Positions 10,478 through 22,947 of a DNA stretch of 64,000 nt are shown piece by piece. The DNA is from Leptobrachium leishanense (taxonomy: Eukaryota; Chordata; Amphibia; Anura; Megophryidae): positions 62,055,422 to 62,119,421 of the forward strand of contig CM019069.1 in the NCBI GenBank assembly GCA_009667805.1, in the 5' to 3' direction. Made by a program: the position numbers and the translations under genes. Each line of letters begins with the position of its first letter. Position 1 is the first letter of the stretch. The notes beneath the pieces are model-generated. The model was not told where the DNA came from. It searched no databases and saw only the letters and a program-made list of their open reading frames with translations.

Positions 10478-12910
10478 GCCAAAATCTTTGCACACCTATG
10501 CATGGGGGCATGGGTGTACTCAGGAGACCTTGCAGAAAACAACCTGGAGAGTTTTCATGCAGTAACAAACAACAGTGTCTCCTAAATCACAGTCCAAATC
10601 TAATGTGGGCGTAAAAATCTGAAAATTGAAAAATTACACCACACACCTTCTCAAATGTTTTGGGCTAAAACCGTTGCATCCATGGCATCAAAGCACTCCA
10701 TATGCAATACCTTGGGGTGTCAACATAACAAATATAAACAATTTTCTGGCAATAATTCAAACTGGGGTATGCGGTAGACCCAAAACCAAAGCTAGGCCTA
10801 GCTGAAGAAATAATCTCAATTTCAACTCCAATGACAAAGTCATAAAAATTGTATTTGAACCTTCCCAAAATCCTGGCAAACCTATGCATGGGGGCATGGG
10901 TGTACTCAGGAGACCTTGCAGAAAACAACCTGGAGAGTTTTCATGCAGTAACAAACAACAGTGTCTCCTAAATCACAGTCCAAATCTAATGTGGGCGTAA
11001 AAATCTGAAAATTGAAAAATTACACCACACACCTTCTCAAATGTTTTGGGCTAAAACCGTTGCATCCATGGCATCAAAGCACTCCATATGCAATACCTTG
11101 GGGTGTCAACATAACAAATATAAACAATTTTCTGGCAATAATTCAAACTGGGGTATGCGGTAGACCCAAAACCAAAGCTAGGCCTAGCTGAAGAAATAAT
11201 CTCCAATTTCAACTCCAATGACAAAGTCATAAAAATTGTATTTGAACCTTCCCAAAATCCTGGCAAACCTATGCATGGGGGGCATGGGTGTACTCAGGAG
11301 ACCTTGCAGAAAACAACCTGGAGAGCTTTCATGCAGTAACAAACAACAGTGTCTCCTAAATCACAGTCCAAATCTAATGTGGGCGTAAAAATCTGAAAAT
11401 TGAAAAATTACACCACACACCTTCTCAAATGTTTTGGGCTAAAACCGTTGCATCCATGGCATCAAAGCACTCCATATGCAATACCTTGGGGTGTCAACAT
11501 AACAAATATAAACAATTTTCTGGCAATAATTCAAACTGGGGTATGCGGTAGACCCAAAACCAAAGCTAGGCCTAGCTGAAGAAATAATCTCAATTTCAAC
11601 TCCAATGACAAAGTCATAAAAATTGTATTTGAACCTTCCCAAAATCCTGGCAAACCTATGCATGGGGGGCATGGGTGTACTCAGGAGACCTTGCAGAAAA
11701 CAACCTGGAGAGTTTTCATGCAGTAACAAACAACAGTGTCTCCTAAATCACAGTCCAAATCTAATGTGGGCGTAAAAATCAGAAAATTGAAAAATTACAC
11801 CACACACCTTCTCAAATGTTTTGGGCTAAAACCGTTGCATCCATGGCATCAAAGCACTCCATATGCAATACCTTTGGGTGTCAACATAACAAATATAAAC
11901 AATTTTCTGGCAATAATTCAAACTGGGGTATGCGGTAGACCCAAAACCAAAGCTAGGCCTAGCTGAAGAAATAATCTCAATTTCAACTCCAATGACAAAG
12001 TCATAAAAATTGTATTTGAACCTTCCCAAAATCCTGGCAAACCTATGCATGGGGGGCATGGGTGTACTCAGGAGACCTTGCAGAAAACAACCTGGAGAGT
12101 TTTCATGCAGTAACAAACAACAGTGTCTCCTAAATCACAGTCCAAATCTAATGTGGGCGTAAAAATCAGAAAATTGCAAAAAATTACACCACACACACCT
12201 TCTCAAATGTTTTGGGCTAAAACCGTTGCATCCATGGCATCAAAGCACTCCATATGCAATACCTTGGGGTGTCAACATAACAAATATAAACAATTTTCTG
12301 GCAATAATTCAAACTGGGGTATGCGGTAGACCCAAAACCAAAGCTAGGCCTAGCTGAAGAAATAATCTCAATTTCAACTCCAATGACAAGTCATAAAAAT
12401 TGTATTTGAACCTTCCCAAAATCCTGGCAAACCTATGCATGGGGGGCATGGGTGTACTTAGGAGACCTTGCAGAAAACAACCTGGAGAGTTTTCATGCAG
12501 TAACAAACAACAGTGTCTCCTAAATCACAGTCCAAATCTAATGTGGGCGTAAAAATCTGAAAATTGAAAAATTACACCACACACCTTCTCAAATGTTTTG
12601 GGCTAAAACCGTTGCATCCATGGCATCAAAGCACTCCATATGCAATACCTTGGGGTGTCAACATAACAAATATAAACAATTTTCTGGCAATAATTCAAAC
12701 TGGGGTATGCGGTAGACCCAAAACCAAAGCTAGGCCTAGCTGAAGAAATAATCTCAATTTCAACTCCAATGACAAAGTCATAAAAATTGTATTTGAACCT
12801 TCCCAAAATCCTGGCAAACCTATGCATGGGGGGCATGGGTGTACTCAGGAGACCTTGCAGAAAACAACCTGGAGAGTTTTCATGCAGTAACAAACAACCG
12901 TGTCTCCTAA
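10478..12910. repeat. Tandem array, about 6.3 copies of a ~387-bp unit
   Basis: The marker CCTATGCATGGGGG recurs at 10,495, 10,881, 11,268, 11,655, 12,042, 12,432 and 12,819 (spacing 386-390). Copies differ by only a few substitutions and 1-4-bp indels. The array lies inside the piggyBac element and ends where a MITE is inserted within a unit. Confidence 0.95.
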
Positions 12911-13337
12911 GGCTGGGGTCAGACCAGCGCACTGTTAACGTGCGTTCTGGCGCACATAATTACGGCCGCACTAGCAGCAGATGACGGGCAATGACGGCCA
13001 ATATACGATGTACGGCCGCACAAAAGTCCGGCCGTGCAACGCAAGTGGAATTTGAACGCATTTTTTTGAGAATGCAGAACCGCTAGTACTGACATACTGA
13101 GTGCGCAGCTGCGGCATAGCGGCGTGTGTGCATGATTAGGAGATGTCAGACGCTGCTAATGTCCAGCCAACATAACGTCCAGACGCAAAAAGAGTTTTAT
13201 TGACGATCCGTACAAAATCACGACCGACAATGCGCGTCGTCTGACTGTTTTTGCGCATTCCGTGAAAAAATACGTCAATGCGTTCGGACGTACTTTTTCA
13301 CGTTCGCGGAGAAAAATGCTTTCGTCTGACCCTAGCC
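12911..13337. mobile_element. Family A MITE inside the tandem array
   Basis: 427 bp, ends GGCTGGGGTCAGACC and, inverted, GTCTGACCCTAGCC, with TAA duplicated at 12,908-12,910 and 13,338-13,340. The repeat unit it interrupts resumes at once (CCTAAATCACAGTCC). Closest relatives in the window: 19,511-19,929 (opposite orientation) and the split copy at 6,366/16,302. Confidence 0.9.
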
Positions 13338-13619
13338 TAAATCACAGTCCAAAACTGATGTGGGTGTGAAAATGAAAAATGACCACCAAACAGTATCCAA
13401 TTTGTTTGGAGCAAACGGTTGCATCCATAGCATAAAAACACTCCATTTACAATACTTTGGGGTGTTAGCTTACCAAATATATGCACGTTCATAAAACTGG
13501 GGTATGTAAAAAGGCCCCTAAAAAGAAGATAAGCAAAGAAGATACTGTATGTCAAATTAGAAAATTGACAAGCACATGTCAAAGAATGGCGTAGCACCCC
13601 AAAAACAACAGAACAAATC
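13338..13619. repeat. Diverged single unit between the two arrays
   Basis: Similar in order to the 387-bp unit (ATCACAGTCCAAAACTGATG, GTTGCATCCATAGCAT, ACTTTGGGGTGT) but clearly diverged. It links the two arrays as parts of one ancient repeat tract. Confidence 0.7.
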
Positions 13620-15235
13620 TATATATGGTGGTATCACTTTACTCAGAAGATGTTGCTGAACATATTTTGGGGTGTTTTTTGTCAGTAACCCATAACTGGA
13701 TTTGACAATTCATGCCTAAAGTACAATGTGTGTGAAAAAATAACCCAAAAAGTGACTACCTGAAAGTTTGACATAGAGCTAGTGCATGGAAAGTGTTAAA
13801 ATACAACTCTTTGAAGCACCCTAGGGTGTGCCCTTTCTAAAAATATATGGTTTGATGGGGGTAAATTACTTTGGCCGGCTTCAAAAATGTCCCAAATAGG
13901 ACATGGGTGCATGATGACGAAATGTGAAAATTCCAAGTTGGAAAACTGAAATGCGCACCCCCCAAATAAGGCCTATTAGCCCCCAAATGACCCAACATAC
14001 CTATACATGGGTGGTATCAATTTACTCAGAAGATGTTGCTGAACATATTTTGGGGTGTTTTTTGGCAGTAACCCATAACTGAATTTGACAATTCATGCCT
14101 AAAGTACAATGTGTGTGAAAAAATAACCCAAAAAGTGACTACCTGAAAGTTTGACATAGAGCTAGTGCATGGAAAGTGTTAAAATACAACACTTTGAAGC
14201 ACCCTAGGGTGTGCCCTTTCTAAAAATATATGATTTGATGGGGGTAAATTACTTTGGCCGGCTTCAAAAATGTCCCAAATAGGACATGGGTGCATGATGA
14301 CGAAATGTGAAAATTCCAAGTTGGAAAACTGAAATGCGCACCCCCCAAATAAGGCCTATTAGCCCCCAAATGACCGGACATACCTATACATGGGTGGTAT
14401 CAATTTACTCAGAAGATGTTGCTGAACATATTTTGGGGTGTTTTTTGGCAGTAACCCATAACTGGATTTGACAATTCATGCCTAAAGTACAATGTGTGTG
14501 AAAAAATAACACAAAAAGTGACTACCTGAAAGTTTGACATAGAGCTAGTGCATGGAAAGTGTTAAAATACAACTCTTTGAAGCACCCTAGGGTGTGCCCT
14601 TTCTAAAAATATATGATTTGATGGGGGTAAATTACTTTGGCCGGCTTCAAAAATGTCCCAAATAGGACATGGGTGCATGATGACGAAATGTGAAAATTCC
14701 AAGTTGGAAAACTGAAATGCGCACCCCCCAAATAAGGCCTATTAACCCCCAAATGACCCAACATACCTATACATGGGTGGTATCAATTTACTCAGAAGAT
14801 GTTGCTGAACATATTTTGGGGTGTTTTTTGGCAGTAACCCATAACTGGATTTGACAATTCATGCCTAAAGTACAATGTGTGTGAAAAAATAACACAAAAA
14901 GTGACTACCTGAAAGTTTGACATAGAGCTAGTGCATGGAAAGTGTTAAAATACAACTCTTTGAAGCACCCTAGGGTGTGCCCTTTCTAAAAATTTATGAT
15001 TTGATGGGGATAAATTACTTTGGCCGGCTTCAAAAATGTCCCAAATAGGACATGGGTGCATGATGACGAAATGTGAAAATTCCAAGTTGGAAAACTGAAA
15101 TGCGCACCCCCCAAATAAGGCCTATTAGCCCCCAAATGACCCGACATACCTGTACATGGGTGGTATCAATTTACTCAGAAGATGTTGCTGAACATATTTT
15201 GGGGTGCTCTTTGGCAGTAAACCTTAAAGTTCACA
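13620..15235. repeat. Tandem array, about 4.2 copies of a 383-bp unit
   Basis: CTCAGAAGATGTTGCTGAAC recurs at 13,642, 14,025, 14,408, 14,791 and 15,174, always 383 bp apart. The unit is a diverged relative of the 387-bp unit: both share the order CTATxCATGGG, ACTCAG, GCAGTAAC, then TGTGxGTGxAAAA. Confidence 0.95.
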
Positions 15236-15897
15236 GTACATGTATTCTTAAATTGCGTTCAAAAAAAAAAATCACCAAAAATTTTTTTTTTCTCAAACTT
15301 TGGCATAGATTTGTGGTAAAATGGTTTGCATGGAAAGAGTCAAAATACCCCAAGTTTAATACCTTGATTTGTGTACTTTAAAAAAATATGTATATGTGGA
15401 GGGTTATTCAGGAATTAGTGACAGATATCAGTGTTACAATGTCACTATCACTAGTTTCGAAAATAAACTCTTTGGAAATGGCAAAGTGCTACTTGCACTT
15501 ATTGTTGCATAAAATAAGGAAAAAAGCGAGGAATATGTAAACATTGGGTATTGCTAAATTCAGTACTAAATTTAGAAACTACTAAGGAATTAATTTTTTT
15601 TGACGGTTGTTGATACATAAGAAATTTTGGGGGTTAAAGTTCGAAAAAGTGGTGTTTTTTCAATTTTTTTGTCATATTTCACAATATTTTTTATAGTAAA
15701 TTATATGAAATGATGAAAAAAATGGTATCTTTATAAAGTCCATTTAATGACGATAAAAACAGTGTAAAATATGTGTGGGTTACATAAACGAGTAAGAGGA
15801 AAATTTGACGTAAACACTAACAGCGCAGAAACGTAAAAACAGCAGCGGTCACTAAAGGACGGATTTGTGTAAAACCGCCCGGTCACTAAGGGGTTAA
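15236..15897. other. AT-rich right end of the piggyBac element
   Basis: No gene. 15,190-15,560 contains further weak traces of the ~385-bp unit (GGGGTGCTCTTTGGCAGTAA). The terminal GGTCACTAAGGGGTTAA mirrors the left end. Confidence 0.6.
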
Positions 15898-16410
15898 ATC
15901 TATTTTTGATGCGCTACAAAGGTTCTATCTATAATTTCATTTTTGGTTAATGCATATTTTGGTTGTTTTTTCTGTATATTGCGCTTACCCCTTTGGGCAG
16001 CAGCTCACTACTTATTAGTTATAATTTAACTACTTCATAACACTATAGTAATCTGGTTTATAAATAGGCGCCTACGCTGTATGAGATATATATATATATA
16101 TATCTTTCTTCCTTCGCTGCTAATGTCCAGCCTACATAACGTCCAGACGCAAAAAGTGTTTTATTGACGATCCGTAAAAAATCACGCACGTAAATGCGCA
16201 TTGCATGACCGTTTTCGCGCATTCCGTGAAAAAAATATGTCAATGCGTTCGCACGCACTTTTTGACGGTCGCTGCGAATAATGCGTTCGTTTGACCCTAG
16301 CCTTAGAGCAAAAAACGATTTGGAAAGTGAGATAAATGGGAGACTCTTTCTGGTTTGGCTAATTTCGCCTGGGTTTTTCACTACTCCTGACATCACGTTT
16401 TAGTGAATGG

Positions 16411-16769
16411 AAACAAACGATTTGAACCCAGCATTAAGGTTTTATAGTGTGTGAGACAAAGGGGAATTCTGTCGTCCCTGCAAAAAACAGTGGAGGAACT
16501 GTGATCCTGCTGAAGTCGACCCCAGAGTAGTAAGAATTCAAAGATAAGTTTAAAGGTTTGTGTCACTCCACCATAACGAATCTTACACCTTGAGGGCAGG
16601 GTGCAGGTATGAATTTAAATGAACTTGTTCAGTCCTGAAACATGATTACTGGTCTGGTGAGTTCTGTAATCTCCACCACCCTTGTGGCTGCTCTCAGGCT
16701 GTCCTACCGTTTTGAATTACTATATTATTTCTTGAATGCAATTTCACAGACCCTGGCAGAGCAGTCAAG
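16411..16769 (+). promoter_or_regulatory. Upstream region of AOX, no clear promoter
   Basis: Unique-looking sequence between the repeat nest and the AOX start codon. I see no TATA box or CpG island. A possible splice acceptor (tttcacag) 20 bp before the ATG leaves room for an upstream non-coding exon. Confidence 0.35.
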
Positions 16770-16823
16770 ATGAACCAGCCACCGGCCGCAGACGAGCTGG
16801 TTTTCTATGTCAATGGAAATAAG
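16770..16823 (+). CDS. AOX1: AOX exon 1 (start codon exon)
   Basis: Residues 1-18, beginning MNQPPAADELVFYVNGNK, the family's N-terminal LxFYVNGxK strand of the plant-ferredoxin-like [2Fe-2S] domain. The ATG has A at -3 and precedes a perfect gtaagt donor; phase 0. A cag acceptor-like site with pyrimidines lies about 20 bp upstream of the ATG, so an upstream non-coding exon is possible. Confidence 0.9.
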
Positions 16824-18416
16824 GTAAGTTTGAATTAATATTTGGTCCTTTTAGACAAAAACCTTCTGACTACCTTCTGTTGGCACAGCACAACTAAAAT
16901 AAATTTATGGGAAAAAAATTGAACAGGTACAGTATGTGTATCATTAAATGCTGGTTTTAGACAGCTTGATACATTTTGAACTATTTAACTGCTCAAAGAA
17001 ATGTTTTTATGTATTTCCCCTGTTCCAGAATTCACAGAAAAGTTTTGTTGTTTGCCTGCTTTTTTTATTTATATTTTTACACAAAATTTGTCAAACATAC
17101 TTGGGGGGTGCATACACTTTATAACTATTTTTAGATGATATCTCCTAATAAAAATGTCTGTGTATACACACAATTTTTTTTGGAACCATAAAACATGTTT
17201 AATACAACATTGAGAATATAAATTTCACGTCGTGTTTTAACTTTACCAGAACTATTGTAAACCTCCAGAAGCACATAAGGGTCTATTCACAAAGCACTGA
17301 AATTGCATGCTTTGCTTTTTGCCGCGTTTCGGATCACTTTGACGATTCAGTCTCCATGACAATACAGTGAATTGTTGGTTTAGTGAATGTTCACAGTAGT
17401 TTGCCCAAATTGGAGTCGCCGAAGCAGTAATTGGACATTGGGGAAAACCACGGAATTGCACCGATAATTGGCATCAGAGAATTCCACCGCACTGAAAATA
17501 AAAAGTTTTAGATTCTCTTAAGGCTAGGGTCAGACGAGCGTGATTTCTACGGACTGTACGTCCGTGCAGTACGGACATCGTCAGTACGGAAGACGCTGTA
17601 GTGGTCACACAGTCCGTTTTTTCACTGAAGTTATTTTTGACGGATGTAGGAGGGAAAAATAAATTAAAATGCAAAACCATTTTGTCCGTGAAAAATGCTG
17701 GACGTATAAATGCAGTCCGTCTGACCACGTTCCATCACTCACACACAAAGCTATGCAGACGTTGCGGACGCAGCGCACTTTGTGCGGCCGTTCTAGCGGT
17801 TGTACGTTCTTGCCTGCCTTGCCGCGGCCGTTGTGCGTCCGCAGTTCAGTGCGGACGTACTTCGTGTAACGGACTCCGATGGGCTTCCTGTCATGCTATC
17901 ACGGACGTACTTTTAGGCACAATCACGGACGTGAACACTACGCTCGTCTGACAGCAGCCTAAGTTGTTTAAATCAATAAAATGTAGTTAAGATGTGTTCA
18001 AATAATAAAAAGGTCTGTTGCCAAATAAAGTCTCCAAAAAAAAAGGAAAGAAATATATTCTAATTATTGCATTGGATTTGCCTGTTTAATCCCGTCAAAT
18101 TGAAACTTTGAAAATCCAGGCATTTCGGTGCCATTCAGCATTCTGTGAATAGAAGACATGATAGCCTATGGAACAATATCGGTGTCACCGAATTGCACTG
18201 TGTTTGGCTAATTGATTGACAGCTAATTGCCCCGAAATTGTACTTAATGGTGAAATTCACAGTTCGGTGCAATTTTCAGAGATTGGTGAATAAACCAGTC
18301 TCTGGGGCTGTTGAATGAAAAATGTCTCTGGTTACGTCTACCCATGACCTTTCGTGTATGTGATACATATATCAAATTATATTGGGGTTTCCCTTTCTAT
18401 TTTCTTATTTCTCCAG
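16824..18416 (+). other. AOX intron 1
   Basis: 1,593 bp, gtaagt to ctccag. Holds a family A MITE (17,522-17,959) and two GTCTATTCAC / TGAATAAACC repeat fragments (17,278-17,500; 18,060-18,300). Confidence 0.85.
17522..17959. mobile_element. Family A MITE, second subfamily
   Basis: 438 bp between TAA duplications (17,519-17,521; 17,960-17,962), ends GGCTAGGGTCAGACGAGCG and inverted CGCTCGTCTGACAGCAGCC. The interior is full of CGGACGTAC-type motifs and resembles the outer parts of 5,103-6,285, not the 12,911 subfamily. 3-bp TWA duplications fit PIF/Harbinger. Confidence 0.85.
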
Positions 18417-18474
18417 ATAGTAGAAAAAAATGCAGATCCTGAAGTTATGCTGCTGTCGTACCTCAGGAAAAAGC
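18417..18474 (+). CDS. AOX1: AOX exon 2
   Basis: Residues 19-38 (part), IVEKNADPEVMLLSYLRKK, matching the conserved stretch after the NG turn. Acceptor ctccag, donor gtatcc; 58 bp, ends in phase 1 so that a Leu codon is split with exon 3 as in vertebrate AOX/XDH genes. Confidence 0.93.
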
Positions 18475-18769
18475 GTATCCTTTCAGATATTAAAAATGAA
18501 TGAAATGTAAAACATTATTTCTGCATTAAGTCTATGAATTATTTTATTTTCAGGGTTAATAGAAATCTATAGTATTATGCTTTGTAACGTGTTTGCTAGA
18601 CAGATGTAATCATTCAAAGAGAATGTCCCAAAAGCCAAGAAAAATAGAGTGTCAGACTCAATGTGGTGGCGATTTCCATACATATACATGATGGTGACCT
18701 TTTATAATCATGTGCTAGAATTTGTTACCCTTCAATAGAAAATCATTCTTTCCTTAACTTCTTGTTCAG

Positions 18770-18866
18770 TGCGTCTTACCGGTACTAAATATGGATGTGG
18801 AGGAGGTGGATGTGGCTCTTGCACTGTTATGGTATCAACTATGCATCCGATCTCCAAGAAAATCCA
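18770..18866 (+). CDS. AOX1: AOX exon 3: first [2Fe-2S] loop
   Basis: Residues 38-70 (part). Contains [17 protein letters not shown] with three cluster ligands C47, C52 and C55. The G at residue 50 is the AOX form (XDH has E). S54 replaces the usual Ala next to the third Cys, a mild change. Acceptor ttcag, donor gtatcc, phase 2. Confidence 0.95.
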
Positions 18867-19191
18867 GTATCCTTGGAATAAACGTGGATTAGGGAATTGC
18901 AATAAAAAATTATCAGAGCAGGATGTGACAGCTGTGCATTTTTTATGCCTGTTTCCAAATATGCATAGACAATAGCTTACCCTAGATTGTATGGAGTGCT
19001 AACTTTTTTTTTGTATACAAAAGGATGTTATTTATGTGGGTTTTTTTCTCTTCTAAATCCTGCTACAAGGTTTTCTGCAATTACGTTGGACTACTACCCA
19101 AAATTCAATACACTCTTTAGTGCTTGGGATGGGTTATAATCTGCGGGTGCTTTTGCAGAAGAATCCGAATCTATCTCTGTTGTTAAATATT

Positions 19192-19377
19192 AGCAGGGTT
19201 ATTCAAAGAAAGGTGAAAACCAGGAGAACTGGCAGGAGAAGAGAACAATCTAGACCAAATAGCCAATTTCGAAAGTGAGATAAATGGGAGAATTTTTCTG
19301 GTTTGGCTATTTTGACCTAGAATTTTCACTTCTCCAGTCATTCTCCTGAGTTTCACCTTTCTCTGAATAGACCTGTA
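19192..19377. mobile_element. Family C MITE
   Basis: Inverted ends CAGGGTTATTCAAAGAAAGG and TTTCTCTGAATAGACCTG, flanked by TAG on each side; inverted relative to 4,704-4,887. Confidence 0.75.
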
Positions 19378-19510
19378 GGATTTCTGGAAACTAAATACAA
19401 GTTTCATTTGTGCAGAGAACAAAAACATTCTCCTTGATGCTCTGGTGAATTCTTAATGTAGTGTGTACTTTATGAATGTCAGGTTTATTTATTTTTTTCT
19501 TTTAAACTAA

Positions 19511-19929
19511 GGCTAGGGTCAAACGAAAGCATTTTTACACGCGAACGTAAAAAAGTGCGTCCGAACGAATTGACGTATTTTTTCACGGAGTGCGCGAAAA
19601 CGGTCATACGATGCGCATTTTTCGTGCGTGATTTTTTCGGATCGTCATTAAAACTCTTTTTGCGTTATGTAGGCTGGACATTAGCAGTGTCTGACATCTC
19701 CTAATCACGCAAACACGCCGCTATGCCGCAGCTGCGCACTCTGTACGTCAGTACTAGCGGTTCAGCGTTCTCGAAAAAATGCGTTCGTTTTCTACTTGCG
19801 TTGCGCGGCCGGACTTTCATGCGACCGTATTTCGTATATTGGCCGTCATTGCCCGTCATCTGCTGCTAGTGCGGCCGTGATTATGTGCGCCAGAACGCAC
19901 GTTAAAAGTGCGCTGGTCTGACCCCAGCC
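19511..19929. mobile_element. Family A MITE
   Basis: 419 bp, TAA at 19,508-19,510 and 19,930-19,932, ends GGCTAGGGTCA and TGACCCCAGCC. Reverse-oriented near relative of 12,911-13,337 with shared interior (GCCGTCATTGCCCGTCATCTGC in complement). Confidence 0.9.
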
Positions 19930-20287
19930 TAATTCTGCAGCGATTTCTTCAAAATTGATTCATTTCCGCGCACAAGACCTTGACTCAACTTTTGAGGTTT
20001 TCAATGTACTCGCATATTTTGTGTAGTTTCTGTTTAGTATTTGCCTTAGCGTTGCTAGATGGAAACTTTCAACTTCTACATGCCGTGGAGTACGTGAAGC
20101 CTGCATTATGTAGAATTAATTTGCTTCAGGAGGAAAACCATGCTCTACTTGCCTGTGGTTTCCGTGTTAAAGCAATATGTTGTTTTCTGCAACATATTCT
20201 ACATAATGCAGGGAAACCCTTTCATTTTAGAACTTGTCAAACCAGAAAACCTTGTCATCAGTCTTGCAATCCTGTCTTTTCTACATA

Positions 20288-21870
<1,583 letters not shown>

Positions 21871-22114
21871 TAGGAGTGTTGCATCACTATTGACTAAAAT
21901 GCTTCAGGTGAAATCTCAAAAGCTGATATTTGTAATCTTCCTCATAATCCAATATCTGCAATGAAGTTACACTATTTCTGTTGGAGACTACGTGCAAAAC
22001 TGCACTTTGTAGATTTCCATCAGCCTTTGGGATTCCATTGCAGCTGTGTTCCCTATGGGTTCTTGGTGAGGCTTTGGCTTTGTTCATGACTTCAAAATAC
22101 ATTTTTGATTTACT

Positions 22115-22656
22115 GTAGATACTCGAGTATAGCGCGAGCTGAAATATAACGTGATGGATAGAGATTTACTATGAAAATGAGAATACTCAAGGCTCGAATA
22201 TAACGCGAGGAACAAAATTTTACTGTACTGATAAACATTTAAAATCCTTCCAGGTTCTCTTAACAGTCAGGCTACCCCTCAGGCCAGGGTGTTCTGCTCT
22301 AGAATGATTGCAGTTGTTACTAAGTATGAAACCGTCGGCCATCCGTCTTCTTTACTAGTGACTAGAAGGCGAGAGAGGTGAATGATTGGCTTAAACCAAG
22401 CATGCCCTCTGGCCGTGATGGATCCCAAATCTCTCAAATCTGGGAGTTCCTGAAGTGTTTGCAAGCATCAGGGAGCCCGCATTCACTTCAGCGTGACTAC
22501 CAGAACTTCCGGGAGACTTGGGATCCAGAGCAAGAGAAGTTTTTTTTTTTTTTTCTTTTTACGTGCGGTGTAGATGTCTCGAATATAACGCGACCCCTCC
22601 AATTTTAAGGTAAATTTTTGTCACCAAAATCTAGCGGTATACTTGAGTATCTGTAA
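22115..22656. mobile_element. Inverted-repeat element around GATACTCGAGTATA
   Basis: Left end TAGATACTCGAGTATAGCG, right end GTATACTTGAGTATCTG, inverted copies with TA nearby on both sides. Internal repeats CGAATATAACGCGA. Family unknown to me; non-coding. Sits just before AOX exon 4. Confidence 0.55.
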
Positions 22657-22841
22657 GTGTTGCTAGTAATGCTCAGATTAGAGACCCGATAATATCAACC
22701 AGGCAATTGATACACAAAATAGACCTGGCATGATGGAACGATAACTCTACGATAAAATCTGTTTGTAGAAAAATCCTTTCTGTTTGGTAAAATGTGTATC
22801 TATATGGTTTTGTTTTTGACTTATCCTTCACCAATTTGAAG

Positions 22842-22947
22842 ACACTATCCAGTCACTGCTTGTCTGCTGCCCATTTGTTCCCTGAATAATATGGCCGTGA
22901 CCACCACCGAAGGCATTGGTAACTCCGCAAGGCTGCATCCAGTGCAG
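22842..22947 (+). CDS. AOX1: AOX exon 4: fourth ligand of first cluster
   Basis: Residues 70-105, reading [14 protein letters not shown] then [19 protein letters not shown]77 is the fourth ligand, at the same spacing as in XDH. There is no ATG-initiated open frame here, so the exon was found only by reading through all frames. Acceptor tttgaag is pyrimidine-poor; donor gtacaa. NN replaces the usual YG/HH before the AVTT motif. Phases fit exons 3 and 5 exactly. Confidence 0.92.

Larger units (their letters stand above)
7598..15897 (+). mobile_element. piggyBac-type DNA transposon, 8.3 kb, nearly complete but defective
   Basis: Bounded by TTAA at both ends with inverted termini TTAACCCCTTAAGGACC and GGTCACTAAGGGGTTAA. 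Contents in order: a chain of hairpins (7,615-8,100), a transposase pseudogene (8,632-10,344), a 387-bp tandem array (10,478-12,910), a MITE (12,911-13,337), a 383-bp tandem array (13,620-15,235) and an AT-rich right end. Known piggyBac elements are 2-6 kb; the tandem arrays explain the extra length. Confidence 0.9.
6575..16114 (+). mobile_element. Hammerhead-bearing retroposon, itself split by piggyBac
   Basis: Flanked by the 13-bp target duplication CGCTGCTAATGTC (6,562-6,574; 16,115-16,127), which suggests target-primed insertion. Its own sequence is 6,575-7,597 plus 15,898-16,114, about 1.24 kb. It carries a hammerhead motif at 6,624-6,685 and no protein I recognise. Given the Penelope-linked hammerhead at 34,722-34,781, it may be a non-autonomous Penelope derivative. 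Confidence 0.7.
6366..16302. mobile_element. Family A MITE split by a retroposon insertion
   Basis: The left half is 6,366-6,574 and the right half 16,128-16,302; joined, they align with 12,911-13,337 and 19,511-19,929. TTA flanks both outer ends (6,363-6,365; 16,303-16,305). The break point is marked by a 13-bp duplication, CGCTGCTAATGTC. Confidence 0.85.
6312..16410. mobile_element. Family C MITE split by a 10-kb nested insertion
   Basis: 6,312-6,365 (CAGGTCTATTTACC...) and 16,303-16,410 (GATTTGGAAAGTGAGATAAATGGGAG-type sequence, ending TTTTAGTGAATGG) are the two halves of one copy, by comparison with 4,704-4,887 and 19,192-19,377. A family A MITE is inserted between them. The last few bases of the right end are lost. 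Confidence 0.7.

Noticed and set aside
10665..12932. Seven similar minus-strand open frames of 65-109 codons
   Set aside because: They recur because the 387-bp unit is tandemly repeated and divisible by three; no start context, homology or codon pattern supports a protein.
10478..15235. CRISPR array
   Set aside because: Repeat units of 383-387 bp without unique short spacers, inside a eukaryotic transposon.
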